A DNA stretch of 64,000 bases. Source: Anadara kagoshimensis (taxonomy: Eukaryota > Mollusca > Bivalvia > Arcoida > Arcidae). Location: NCBI GenBank assembly GCA_021292105.1, contig CM037871.1, positions 18,471,460 to 18,535,459 of the forward strand, read 5' to 3'. Shown here in pieces: positions 1 to 12,150 of this stretch (position 1 is its first letter; each line of letters starts with the position of its first letter). Position numbers and translations under genes: made by a program. Below the pieces are notes generated by a model, which did not search any database, was not told the DNA's origin, and worked only from the letters and a program-made list of their open reading frames with translations.

Positions 1-1139
1 GGAGTATAAATACCATTGCTAATGTGACGTCACTCTTCTTGTGGCTATACGCGTGGCGTCATTGATTGGCTGTTCCAGCGATTGGAAATAATTAAATGAC
101 ATAAAAAGAGACAAAAAGAACAAGATACTATGCAAAAAGTATATAGTTTATTAAACAAATAACTTCAATGTAAATAACAATGCTATGTGTACTTGAATGT
201 ATTATCAGGTAGCCATATTGTACAAACCCAGGTCCATGAGGACATAACCATAACTTTTTAGCAAATCAGAATGCGTGGCAAAACAGGTCTATGAGAAAAT
301 AGCTCTTAACCTTTAAGCCAATCTGAATACGTGAAGATAGTAAAATTTAATTATTAACAAATAAAGTGTTGACGCACGGATATTGCAAGCCTTGGCTTAT
401 CAAGACCCTCAACTTTTACAGCTTCCACAGTAAAAATGACGAGATAAGCTGTTAAAGTTGTAAAAGGGTTTGTGTAAAATTCCCAACTTCACATGTCATG
501 TTACAGACTTCCCCCTTGCATATACCCTTTGGCGCACTGCTAAGGTAAAATTTATGTCATTTTACCCGATTCAGTCAGTCAATCAATTTCTAAATGAATA
601 GTTAGGATACACATTGTCTTATCTTATTATTAATGACATCAAACAGTGTTTAATAACTCGTGCAGATATTGCAAACTGAGGGTTTCAGCGAAAGTTTTAT
701 TTAGCTCTTTTTGCGGTCTAAATCTTCGGCTCATATAAAACTGCGCTTAAAGTATGACAACTCGACACTGAATGCACGCATTAAGTCGGTGCGCTAAATT
801 AAATCTGTGTTTAATTTTTTCGCACGTAATATCGTCAAATATTGTCCTTTGCAGTGCGCTCAGAGCAACGTGAAGAGGTTTTTTGGCGTGACATGCCTGC
901 CGTGATACGGGTATCGGTTTTTTAAATTTCTTTTCAGAAAGACCCCTTGATTTATTTTGAAATGCCTAGTACTTTGCGAAAAAAACGGTCACTACCTATT
1001 TTCATACTTCAAGGGTTCTATCCAATAGTGGTAAAATAATAAATGATAGTGTCAGTTGTTTATGTCACATTGCATTATAGTATAATTTCAATATTTTTGT
1101 TCAATCTTAAATTCTAGTTTATGTAATCGTTACACTAAT

Positions 1140-1490
1140 GACCACAGCGGTTGCTCATTTTTAGGTACCCGTTCCGTAAGTTGAAGGTTGTGGGTCAAAC
1201 CACAACCGGTTCTGACCCCGTACTTTAAAGTGGGTTGTGACTGTTCTTTCGCTAAGCACATGGTATAACGAAATGAAATTCACGGTTCTTCCAAATGAGA
1301 ACTTGCAAATAAACGAGGTTCCATTTCATGGAAAGCTTGGCTTGATAAAGAACCCTGTTGTATAATGCCATCGGCGATACGTACAGGCAAAATTTCTGCG
1401 CCTTCGACTAAAGCAAGCGACGTCTCGAAATAAGTTAAATATTCTTGACTGGGGTGTTAAGCACCATTACGCAGCTCTACTACTCAACTC
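1140..1490 (+). mobile_element. Old SINE upstream of P450 exon 1561
   Basis: Diverged tRNA-like head (GGTTGTGGGTCAAACC as B-box region) and the shared tail TATTCTTGACTGGGGTGTT, ending 70 bp before the exon. Its paralogue is at about 62780-63135. Confidence 0.5.
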
Positions 1491-1560
1491 TTTATACTTG
1501 GGATGTATATATGCGCCCGTTATTGTTATATTGTTTTTGTTATTTAAACTCCTATTCTAG

Positions 1561-4500
1561 TTTATTTGGTGGTTACACCATGGACGTGATAGCCAGTACA
1601 GGTTTTGGGCTAGAGGTTAATTCTCTGAAAAATCCAGATGATCCGTTTGTCAAACATGCAAAGACATTTTTCACTGGAACTTTTACATCATCAGCTCTAC
1701 TCGTAACAAGTGAGTTTGCTTATTTTTAAATTAATTATAAACATTCGTTATAACAATCGATTTTACGTAATGATATGCAAGCTTAGTCTTATCAAGGCCC
1801 TCATAAAGTTTTCGATGTCTCTTTATCCGAAATTACCCAGGGTATATTTGACTTCCCACAGTTCCATGTCCTTTCATTGTCAGTTTTGATGAAACAAGTG
1901 GCGGGGTAGCTTACTAAACAGGGAGTGCTTACCCCTCTGGAACACTCGATCTCACTTCCCTGGCGGAAAATTATGTGTTTAGCTTGAATTGCCAGTTTCA
2001 ATGTTTTTACATTGCTTTGGGATTTTGGTTTGGGCATGGATTAATGTGGTTTTCTTATTCACCATGTGTTTAGTGGGAAAGAACAAATGTTTTACCACAG
2101 ACAAATTAATATCACTTTACAGAGATGGCTAATAAGGTGAAGCATGAGGGACAGAGATATAACATGAAAATTACCGACGCAAATTTGGCAAGCGAAATAA
2201 AACCCTTTTCACACTAGAATCTTTCCGAGTTTTAGGCGTTGAGAGACTCTATTACCGTAACAACGCTTAAGTCCACACAACTTATGTTACCCCTCCGAAA
2301 TTTAACGTAAAAAGCGGTTTCAAAGTTTTTATTTTGCTTTTGGATTGTGATTTGGGCATAGATTGGTGTTTTTTTTTTACTTTATGTATGTAAACAGTTT
2401 GCTTGTGTATTCCAATATAGTATTTTATCTTTACTTCTGTTACAATTCCAACCTCTTGCATTATATATTGCTATTGGCATTTAATTCTTTTCCATTGATA
2501 TTTAAAATACTGTCTTATGTTCTATGTTTTATGAAAATGGTAGACACATGTAGCTGCATATTGTTTCATACTTAAATAAATGGTTTAACAAGGCAGCCAA
2601 TGATTATAATAGGTACCAACCTCGCTTTGATGATATCTTTTTTCGAATGCATTTTAGTAGCTTTTGTATATTGTAGTTGAAATAGATACCAACCTCGTTT
2701 TTTTTATGATATCTTTTTTTCGAATGCATCTTAGTAGCTTTGGTAGTCTAAAAAGACAAATAAAAACAATTTGTTTTATTTTCAGTGATGTTTCCCAGAA
2801 TTAGTTTGTACCGTTTCTTCAACATTTCTTTTTCCCAAAGAATTTAATAAATTTTTTTGAAGACGTGATTAACAAAACGATCGAAATGAGAAAGGGAGAC
2901 TCCGATGTAAGTATGATGGATGATGTGTCATTGCTATTTTTTACTTATCTTCTTCTTAATATTTATGCATAAAATACATGGTATACTAATAGTACAAAGT
3001 TGATGGGTTTGGTAGAGTTCATTTGAGTCATTCGATTTTTTGTCATTTCAACATACAAAAAATGTATGGATTTTCACAATATTGGATTCAAGCACTACTG
3101 ATGAGGAATTTTATACCAAAACGGTCATCTAGTGTAAAACAGCTGTAGTTTTTATTATGATACATCTTGCTAGTGGTTTAAATAACCTATATGACATTCA
3201 ATCCCTGATGCATCTAATCTATTTAACTTATTGTTTTAAGTTGATTTGGAATAGTACATTTTGGTACTTCAATTTTCTTATTTCAACGTTCAAAATATTT
3301 GATTTCAACATTTCGATCAGAGCACTACGGATGACTAATTTTACTCCTAAATGGCCGTCTAGCTTTGAAAAATTAGTTCTGTGTCCAGGATTGCCCTGGA
3401 TATATTTGGCATCCCATAGCGTCCCATAGTTCGATGTTCCTTTCACACAATTTTGATTACACACGTGGCAAGTGTAGCTAACGAAACAGGAAGTGCTTAT
3501 CCTTTGGAGGACCTGGTCTCACTTCCCTGGTGGAAGTTCACATGTCTAACCTGACTTATGAGTTCAAAAGTTTTTACTTTCATTCTGTGATTCGGACATG
3601 GATTAGTATGTATGTTGTTGATTGTTAAGGAATAATATAAACAACTCTATTTTTTACAATATGCAATATAAACCATTAGTAATGAAGAATGTCAGCTTGT
3701 TGGAACTCTTTAATTGCACAATAACTACACCATGTACAAGCATATTTCAAGAGCACCAACACGTTGTCAGTAGTCTTATATTACATGTTCTTTCATTCTC
3801 TGTGTAGTTTGGAAATTTTTAACTTCTACGTTGTTATCTGTTGTACACTTGAATATGTTAGGATAATATTTCCTCACCTTTCTGATGGATGTTGACATGT
3901 TTAACTTATTGCCAGTTTCAAAGTTTTGACTTTGCTTTGGATTGTGATTTGGACATGGTTTGGAATGGTTGTTTTAGAATTACCACGTATTTCTTTTCAA
4001 AATATTTTTTCCAGACTTACAAAGATTTTCTTCAATTAATGCTGAATACAGACAAAGAACGAACTGATTCTGGTGGAAAACATACAAAAGGTATATACAT
4101 TTGTTTGTAATATGTAAGGAATTCATCAGCAGAGTGTTGTTCGAAAATTGATTGCATGAAGCGGTCGCTCAGTTGGTAGAGTGCTAGCTCTGTGTGTGAG
4201 GTCGAATTTCTGCCATTTTAGCTGGAGATGTCTCCATATAACTGAAATATTCTTGACCGGGACGTATAACACCATTCAATCGATAAAAGAAAGTTGTATC
4301 TTCAGATTGTTCCAGAGAAGTCAAATGCAATGTACGTGGGCATTCTTGACGTTGTTCAAAACCTTCAGTTATATCTGTTCTATACGATCCTTTCATTTTC
4401 ATAAATCGCCATTAAAATACCATTAGTAATTCCCATATCCAATAGTTTCTGTTGCTCATCTCATATTACACGTGGTAGTTGCAAGTAGAAAAACATAAGG

Positions 4501-6192
4501 TTCTTGCTCTTCCTAAACATCCGACCTCACTTCTTTGGTTGAAGTTCACGCGTTTATTTTTATTTTCCAAGTTGTACTTTGCTTTGGGATAGTGATTTAG
4601 ATATAGATTGGGATGTGTTTGTTTTTGATACCACACTCTGAGTAGCATACATGCAAAAGCATACTGTTCTAAAGCCAAATTACAATTCCAAAAGCACTGT
4701 TAAATTGTGAAATCTAGCCAGGGAAGTAAGTCCGGATGTTCCAGAAAAATAACCATCTTTTATCCATTAAGCTAAAATCACCACGTTTGTTAAAAATCAG
4801 ATTGAAAGCAACACCGAACTTTAGTACAGTAACTATATTCAGGATAATTCTGGATATTTATCACTAATATAGTAAAAACGGCCATATACTTGCTAAAGCC
4901 CTGGTTACAAATTTTGAATTTTTATATTCTTCACTCAGAAACGATTGCCTTTTGTGGCAAATTCCACTTTTAAATTTAATTCTATCTTATGAAATGCAAA
5001 CGATTACAAATTGTAAGAAAAAATAGCATTCTGGTTAGGAATCGACTGTCGGTCCTTCCACTAAAACTAACAAGCTTTTGCTTAATAGGTTTCTCCGTTT
5101 CAAAAATAAGGTCACCAATTGTGTTGCATAACATAAATAATTTTAACCTCATTTTCAGGCCTGACAAAAAACGAAATTTACGGAAACGCATTAATATTTA
5201 TGGTTGCTGGTTACGACACAACAGCAAATACACTGACGTTTGCCTCATATTCTCTTGCTACTAACCCGGATGTACAGGACAAATTGATAGAAGAAATCGA
5301 TCGAGAAATAGCTGATGTAAGATTGTATTTAAACACATTATGTATTTGGTATATCATATTGTTAGGATGTTTTCGTTTTTATTATCCTTCTGTAAATTTA
5401 TGTTTTCTTGAAATGTATCTTCTAACCAGGTTATCAGGTGAGCGTATTAGACTGTCTTGTTCTTCTTGTTTTCATATTGTTAGAATATTTTAGTTTTTAT
5501 TCTCTAACTGTAATATTATTTGTTTTTTGGTCATTTGTCACTTTGAATTTCATACGAGACTGGTGTAGCTAGATAGACAGAACGTACTTACCCTTCTGGA
5601 AATATTTCAAATCGAACAGGATAATTGGAAACTTATATTTAGACTTCCGTTTAAATGTACATTGGATACAAATTGGCAATTTAAAATCATACACAGAATT
5701 ATAAGTTACAACAAACTACTTTTTGAAATGGGAATCTTAAATAGCGCCAATTGTACATATTGTAATCAACTAGATACAATTGTGCACAAATTTTATTTCT
5801 GTAAAAGTATTTTGGAAAACTTTTGAAAATTGGTGGAACAAAATCAACCGAACACGCATCTCTCTTACATGTTATGATGTAATGTTTGGTTTGTATCGGG
5901 GAAATTTTTTTTCCACAATTAAATTATTGTATATTAATAGCAAAATTATTTATTCATACATTAAAACTAGACAAATGTTTTAACTGCACAAAGTTGGAGG
6001 GTTTTAAACTCCTTTTAAAAAACAAAATAATCATTATGAAACATATTATGTATAGTAATAATCAGTTGATTGAATATGAAAACCTCTGGAGTAAACTTTA
6101 CAATTCTGTTTAACCTAATTAGAATAATACTTCGTGGCTATTTTTGAATTTGTATAATTTTGTTATGTTTAAATAATATATATATAAATATG

Positions 6193-6245
<53 letters not shown>

Positions 6246-9200
6246 TGACCTGCTTTGACGACCACATCTATATAAGGGTCACCTGATTATTGGGGCCAGT
6301 ACAATTGTATGCTGAAATTCTTTGTTCATATTGTTTGAATCTGTATAAAAAGGCCACCTGCCCATGTTGGACACTTTTGCTGATTCCTTTTGGCGGTCTT
6401 CATAGGCAGGTTTGAATGTATTTAGCAAGTCTCCACATGTGTATAATTGCAATTTTTTTGTGTGTATAATATGTATTTTGGATATATTTATAAATGTATG
6501 TATGTACGTTGTATAAGTTAATGAGAGCTAACAAAAATCAATAAAAATAAAAACAAATATATGACATGCTTAATTATACTGGTCCATCCAATATTCCACA
6601 AATCATTCTAATGTATATATTCAGAATAATCTTTTAAAACCCAGTAGGCCTATTTTCTGGTCTTTAGAAGAACTATCTTCTCGAAAGGAAAATTGTTGTA
6701 ATTATAAATTTTACTCCATATTATATTTCATATTTTTCAGAAACCACTTGAATATGAAAATGTAATGAGCTTGGAGTACTTGGATATGTTTGTATCAGAA
6801 GTTCTCAGATTATGGGCACCAACATCTAGGTATAATCTAAACAAAAGCCCAAACTTGGCCCATCCATAAAATAATTCTGATTTTAGACTTGTTTTTTGGT
6901 ATTTCAAGACAATGGATTTTCTTGTATTAATATCAATATTTATTTCATAGTTTAATGGGGTTCGCCTCTGCACCACGTGATCAATACCTCTTAACGTTTG
7001 TGTGGAACGTTTTGGAAAACGTTGATGTCACAGATTCCCAGAGTGACGTCGTCTTTTTTACGGAAATGTCATCTCATGCGATTCCATATCCATTGGAAAT
7101 AAGTGTTCTGCATAAACTTCAGAGGGTATCACGTGGTACTGCGGCGAAATTCATTATCGCTGAACCTGTTTAAGTAATTATGCTTAAAATTTATATTTAG
7201 AACTGCCAAAACATTCCACCAGTTGACCTTCTGATATCTTCAAATCACAAAAACGCAAACCTTGACTGTAAACTGAAAAAAGAAATTTTAAGAGTAGAAA
7301 TGTGAAAATCTAAAAGTATCGAGTTGTCAGAAACAAAAACATTCAGTGTACCCAAACTATAACTTTTAAAACTCTTATTCTCAAGAAACCAAGGTGCCTT
7401 CAAATAATATTTGTCTTCAAAGATATTGTAAGCCTGCGTCTATCATGCCTTCAGATTTTTTCAGATTAGTTCCATTTTCCTTATACTTCATTTTGATATC
7501 ACTGATGGCGGGTGTAGCTAGCTTATAAGGGGCGTTTACCCTTCCCAAACACCCGGGCTCACTTCCCTTGTGAAAGTCTACTAGTTATACCTGATATTAC
7601 TAAAAATTTTAAAGTAGTTTGCTATGTTTGTCGTGTTTGAGCATGAAGTGGTATTTTTTATTTTATTGCCTTACATAACATCGTTACTAATCCATGCTCA
7701 CTATCAGGAATGACAGCATGCTTTTAATTTCATATATTTAACGTATAAATCATTTCAGATTCAACAGAACAGCTGCTAAAGACATCACTCTGAATGGTGT
7801 GAACATACCAAAAGGTGTTGATGTTTCTATACCGCAGTGGGTGATACATCGAGATCCTGAGTTCTGGCCCGATCCAGACAAATTTGATCCTGAACGGTTA
7901 GTGTCATGGATAAAAGCAAGTGAATGATACATTTTCTCACACCTGTGACAATAAATCCCGCGATTTTACCTATTTTGGGAAATTCTTCTTGTCTCACCCT
8001 GGGGTTGAGACAGGCTACACCCTGTATTTCCCGCGTAGTTATATCTTTTCTGGATTTATTGTTGAGAAGACATAATCAGTTGGGAAAAGTTCCGAAGTCG
8101 ACCAAAAACTTCACAATCACTTACATACGCTTAATTGGTGACGTCATAATCATTTTACTTGAGAACGTCAACAAAAATCGACTACGTCCTTTTTAACAAG
8201 CAAGATGGTGACATAAAACGGAACAATGCAATTTTTTGTTTACAAATCATGATTTATGTTGCAAATGTGTGAAAAAAGAATCCTACACCAGTAACAGGAT
8301 AAGACAGAGATAACTCGGATGATTCTATTAATCCCGATTAATGTCTTGGTTAATAGAAACTTTGATGGTCGAGTGGTTAAAAGCTTGCGTTTAGGGATCA
8401 CAACGTATCTAACTTAAAGATTTGGTTAGAATCAGACTCGTGACAGATCCAAATGTGATAAAGTTCGCTTGCCTAATGCAAGTGTTTTTTCGGTGAACAT
8501 TGTTTTATTTAGCCATTCCTGAACTGACCGCCGCAAAATAAGTGGAAAAATATTTACAGGGGCGTCAACACCAACCAAAAACAAGAAACAATCATAAGCT
8601 CAAGGTAAGGTTAAATCTACAGCTGAAAAACATAGTTTATGATTACATGCAAACTGATGAAGACAGACAGAATCTTAAACAGAAGGTCGCTGAAATGATA
8701 AACCAAACAAATTTATACTAAATACAGTCAAACTTGTCTATAAAGGTCACCAGTAAAAGCTGATAGACTGGTGACCATTTTATTCAGGTTTAAATTACAT
8801 GAAAAAGAGAAATTTGGATAAAATTTTGCCGACCTTTAAAAGCAGGTGGTCCATATATAGAGGTGGCCTTTAAGTCGCGTTTGACTGTATAACAATCCCT
8901 ATTCATTCATTAAGATTTTCCTTAACTTTAATTTAACAAGTTATTTTAATCTTTTTGAAACTAAAAATAGATCAGTTTTTCAATTTAGTTATCTTCAAAA
9001 TGACACCTTGAATTCCTAAATATCTTGATTTTTTACAAAACTATTAAAAGTTTTGACATTTGCTCACATTTACTTAAGGGAAATTTTAGTTAAGGACTGA
9101 TTGTGAAACCGGGGCCTGTAATTGTAAAGTGCGGCATTAAAGGATTTTGACAAGTGTATGAAATATGACGTGTGGACAATAAAATTCGAAAAAGAAATTT

Positions 9201-11195
9201 CAATTGTGACTTAGACGAACCATAATTAAAGGAACAAAATAGAGAAGAAGATTAACATACAAAACAATTTGAAACGGACAATATATATTTAAAAAAAACA
9301 ATAAAGTAAATTTACGAAAGAGTATACGCTTTAGCGTTAATAAAAGAAAGGAATAAGAAATAAACGAAAAAAGATACCCATCAGAAACACTGATTACAAG
9401 ACGATCATTCGATTTTAACAAATTTCTTTCGGCGTGGTTATGATAATAACGGATAAAAATTAACCACACCACTACTATTAGCCCTATGGAGCACCCAGTC
9501 ACATTTTCCAAAACAAAGTTTAACGCATTTAACTAAATTGGAAAGTTTTCAAGATTTTACTTTGTTGTTTCGATTGTGGTTGAAAAATCTACTTTGTACT
9601 TGGAGAATCACTGGTGTGTTACACTGATTTATGCATTATACCCATAGAAACACAAATGAGAAATTGTTTACTTGCGTGCCTAGTCGGAACTAGAAATCTG
9701 TATGCGTATGTAAGTCCTATGGTTTTCTGTAGAAAAAAAACGCGATGGTGATTTTAAATTGCGAAAATAACATTTTTACAGCAAGAGTGATGTGTTTGGT
9801 GACGTTTTACATCATATGCGCATCAGAATCCACCATTTGTCTGATTTTTGAACAAGTTAAATTCATATTGCACCAACGTTTTACTATATGGAAAAATATT
9901 CTTTGCTATCATAGATTTGCACACAGATTAGGTGCAAGTAAGTTAAAATATAAAAATTTGATATGGATAGAAAAAAGCATAATTCTCTGTCGCAAACACA
10001 GTGATACGGACAACAGTACATTTACGTTTGTTTTTGAAATTACACCTAAAGTTTTTTTTAACATATATTTTTGCATATATTTTTGACAACTTAACATTGC
10101 TATTTGTTATCAGGTACAACAAACAGTGTCTATATATAAAAGCCTAATTTTGGACTATTTTGTAATTTTAGATTTACCAAGGAAAATAAAGAGAAAAGAA
10201 ATCCATACGTTTATTTGCCTTTTGGTGCTGGACCTAGAAACTGCATGGGAATGAGACTTGCATTGTTTGAGACTAAACTGGCAATTGTCGGGATTTTACA
10301 GAAATTTAAGTTTGTAACAACTCCAGAAACAGAGGTAATGAAATGATGTATTACAATGACATAACAATATTTGGACAAGAAAAACGATAGAAACAGGCAA
10401 ACAAAGCACGAAAAAAGAAACAGATATGGTTAATATTAATTAATATTCCTGACTATTGAAGAGTACAAAAGTATTCAATTATTTGTAGAAAATTTATAAA
10501 AAGGCTGATTTTGCCATACAAGGCACCAACCATAACTAAATTCAAAATTAAGCATTCATGCATCAAATTAAAAGATATTTATAGTATATACAATTCTGTC
10601 AAATATAATTTATATTAAAGTATTTCCAAATAGGCAGGCACTAAAATAGATAAGTCAAAAGGGAGCCAATCAACATTTTCATGGGCGACCATGAGTTAAG
10701 TTTAGTAATGGTTTTTAATGTCCCAGTCAAGTTTATTTCACTTATATCGAGACGCCGCCATCATGCCACGACTATCTTGGCACAGGGCCTCGTTTTTATT
10801 AACTTCCAATCCCAAACCGTAATTGTCATTAAGTAATGCCAAGTATTTGACAAAGAACACCACTACCTTCTTTCAAGTCTTTGGTCTCACCCGGTCGGGG
10901 TTCGAACCCACTACCTCCCACTTACGGAGCGAGAAGCATACCAACTTAGCTACGGTAAAAAGCAGTGGTAAAGCTTTAAATATAGACTTTATACTTTATC
11001 ACAACCAAAATTATGGCTGCATCAGTGAAAATAAAGTAAATCCATGTATTTTTGGATTGTAATTTAAGTATGGACTGATGTATTTGTTTTTCAATTATAT
11101 TTTTGTAGGTTCCACCGGAATTATTGAATGGTTTCTTTATTAAACCTAAGAATGGTATGATATTAAAACTTGAAGCAAGAGAAAAGGCAGAATAA
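1561..11195 (+). CDS. Cytochrome P450, CYP3-like, gene 1 (3' half, 8 exons)
   Basis: C-terminal part of a haem-thiolate monooxygenase, expected on the ER membrane. Exons with AG/GT borders: 1561-1709, 2786-2906, 4015-4090, 5159-5316, 6741-6829, 7759-7896, 10172-10334, 11109-11195 (stop TAA 11193-11195). Seen: [15 protein letters not shown], typical of the CYP3 family; the I-helix AGYDTT (about 5209-5226); the K-helix ExxR as EVLR; the PERF-type PER..F motif split by the last-but-two intron; and the haem loop [12 protein letters not shown] with its cysteine ligand in the 10172 exon. Exon phases fit throughout except the 2786-2906 exon, which is 121 nt where phase requires 122. The T run near 2830 seems one base short, so the frame breaks there; this is either a real lesion or an assembly error. 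The first exons lie outside the window. A possible AATAAA is at 11339. CYP3-clan identity is confident; the subfamily is not. Confidence 0.92.
1775..2045 (-). repeat. R1 copy in P450 gene 1 intron 7
   Basis: Most of R1 in reverse, from GCAAGCTTAGTCTTATCAAGG to the GGGCATGGATTA end; duplicated at 63415-63680. A shorter piece at 355-445 holds only the GACGCACGGATATTGCAAGC end. Confidence 0.7.
2605..2750 (+). repeat. Tandem pair in P450 gene 1 intron 7
   Basis: Two ~75-bp units sharing ACCAACCTCG, GATATCTTTTTTCGAATGCA and TTAGTAGCTTT. Confidence 0.75.
3375..3612 (-). repeat. R1 copy in P450 gene 1 intron 8
   Basis: Reverse copy lacking one end. Further end fragments of R1 at 3893-3968 and about 4490-4640 show repeated insertion or duplication in this part of the gene. 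Confidence 0.65.
4150..4300 (+). mobile_element. tRNA-derived SINE fragment in P450 intron 9
   Basis: Head GCTCAGTTGGTAGAGTGC resembles a tRNA A-box region, with a weak B box (AGGTCGAATTTC) and the tail TATTCTTGACCGGGACG shared with the other SINEs. Confidence 0.6.
5600..6556 (+). mobile_element. 5'-truncated LINE remnant
   Basis: Reads as the C-terminal end of a LINE reverse-transcriptase ORF: from about 5602 an open stretch with [19 protein letters not shown] and CTYC..HKFYFC, a zinc-binding-like motif typical of this region. A frameshift near 5810 then leads to [17 protein letters not shown], and a further shift near 5980 to the end at about 6113. An AT microsatellite and a 3' untranslated part follow, finishing AATAAAAATAAAAAC. 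The 5' edge cuts into an R1 copy (5545-5598). Clade uncertain; L1-like by eye. Confidence 0.72.
6175..6242. repeat. AT dinucleotide microsatellite
   Basis: TA repeats of about 65 bp within the LINE remnant. Confidence 0.9.
7420..7655 (-). repeat. R1 copy before P450 exon 7759
   Basis: Diverged reverse copy ending about 100 bp before the exon; GTGTAGCTAGCTTATAAGG and the GGAACACC-like core are recognisable. Confidence 0.6.
8725..8887. mobile_element. Small TA-flanked MITE in P450 intron 12
   Basis: Begins CAGTCAAACTTGTCTATAAAG and ends in the imperfect reverse complement, with TA on both sides as for Tc1/mariner-type elements. 163 bp, no coding frame. Related pieces are in the C1q units (about 37462-37642, 42120-42302) and near 46745-46935 and 47200-47280. 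Confidence 0.7.
10690..10958 (-). mobile_element. tRNA-derived SINE in the last P450 intron
   Basis: On the minus strand the head reads TAGCTAAGTTGGTA (A box) and GGGTTCGAACCCC (B box, complement of about 10898-10910), then a body and a tail related to the CTTGACTGGGACATTAAA stretch seen in other copies. Not a functional tRNA: no acceptor-stem pairing was found. Confidence 0.7.
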
Positions 11196-11404
11196 ATGTT
11201 CCACAAGTGCAAAGTATAAACTAGGAATATTTAATTGAAAAGAAAGAACTTTTTAAATTTTATTTTTAACATAATATGACGGCTGGGTATACCTGTATAT
11301 ATGTTACAAGGATTGATTGGAAATATAGAAATATAGAGAATAAACCATAGTGGAATCCATCCATATCACATTCGATATCGGTCCGAGACTCCAATATATG
11401 TAAT

Positions 11405-11640
11405 CAAACACAAACATACTAATCCATGTCTAATTCACAATCCAGAAGCAAAGTAAAATCTTTGGAACTGACAAGTCAGGTTAGACACATAAACTTCCAC
11501 CAGGAAAGTGAGGCCGGTTACTCCGGAAGGGTAAGCACCTCATGTTCAGCTAGCTACACCAGCCACGTATGTAATCGAAATTGTGTGAAAGGAACATTGA
11601 GTCATAAGACGTCAAATATATTGAGGGCATTCCTAGACTC
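11405..11640 (+). repeat. R1 copy after P450 gene 1
   Basis: Forward copy just past the possible poly(A) signal at 11339, within a short open frame (11426-11758) that I take as chance. Confidence 0.7.
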
Positions 11641-11814
11641 AGAGACAGGGCTTAGATCGAGGTCCGATATTGGTCGCAAGCTCACATGGCATGTGATATG
11701 GATTTTATTATTTTTAGCATGCAGTGATTTTAAACTTTGTGAACAAACATATAAGTAATAGGATTTAGTCAATAACATAAATGTTAATGACAGTTTAATG
11801 AAGCAAGTTGCTTG

Positions 11815-12150
11815 CAAATAAATTGTTGACTCAGGGATATTGCAAGCCTAGGTTTATCAGGACCCTCAAAAAGTTTTATTGCCGTCATCACAGTATTGTT
11901 GATAAGTTTAATGTATCTTTGTCAACGATTGCCCTGGATATATTTGACGTCCTATAGTTTAATGTTCCTTTTACACAATTTTGATTACACACGTGGCGGG
12001 TGAAGCTAGCTCAACAGGAGGTGCTTACCCTTCAGGAACACCCGGCCTCACTTCCCTAGTGGAAGTTCACGTGTCTAACCCGACTTGTCAGTTCCAAAGT
12101 TTTTACTTTGCTTCTGAATAGTGATTCGGATTTGGATTAGTATATTAATT
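11815..12150 (-). repeat. Dispersed repeat R1, fullest copy
   Basis: R1 is about 330 bp, unclassified. One end reads AACAAACATACTAATCC and the other has CTTGATAAGCCTAGGC next to GTGTTGACGCACGGATATTG. Marker segments are ACTTCCACCAGGGAAGTGAG, TAGCTAGCTACACC and GACGTCAAATATATCCAGG. No terminal inverted repeats, tRNA boxes or coding frame seen. This copy carries almost the whole unit and forms an inverted pair with 11405-11640. Confidence 0.75.

Larger units (their letters stand above)
94..2345 (+). repeat. P450 intron 6 - exon 7 - intron 7 block, copy 1
   Basis: Strongly similar to 61680-64000, including the exon at 1561-1709, a SINE, and R1 copies. Similarity starts abruptly at ATGACATAAAAAGAGAC; bases 1-93 do not match the region before 61680. 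The other copy has an extra ~65-bp segment near 62595-62665. Confidence 0.9.

Noticed and set aside
4155-4215. Possible tRNA gene
   Set aside because: A-box-like head only; the B box is poor, no cloverleaf was found, and a SINE tail follows.
7924-8196. 90-codon frame after P450 exon 7759
   Set aside because: Lies in the intron beyond a good GT donor; no P450 similarity.
9200-9511. 103-codon minus-strand frame in P450 gene 1 intron 12
   Set aside because: AT-rich, Leu/Phe/Ile-heavy, inside an intron, and no family resemblance; chance is likely.
9745-10086. 113-codon plus-strand frame
   Set aside because: Lies within the intron before exon 10172, does not join in phase, and has no recognisable domain.
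11426-11758. 110-codon frame after P450 gene 1
   Set aside because: Starts inside a copy of repeat R1; related frames appear in other R1 copies (for example 19750-19971).
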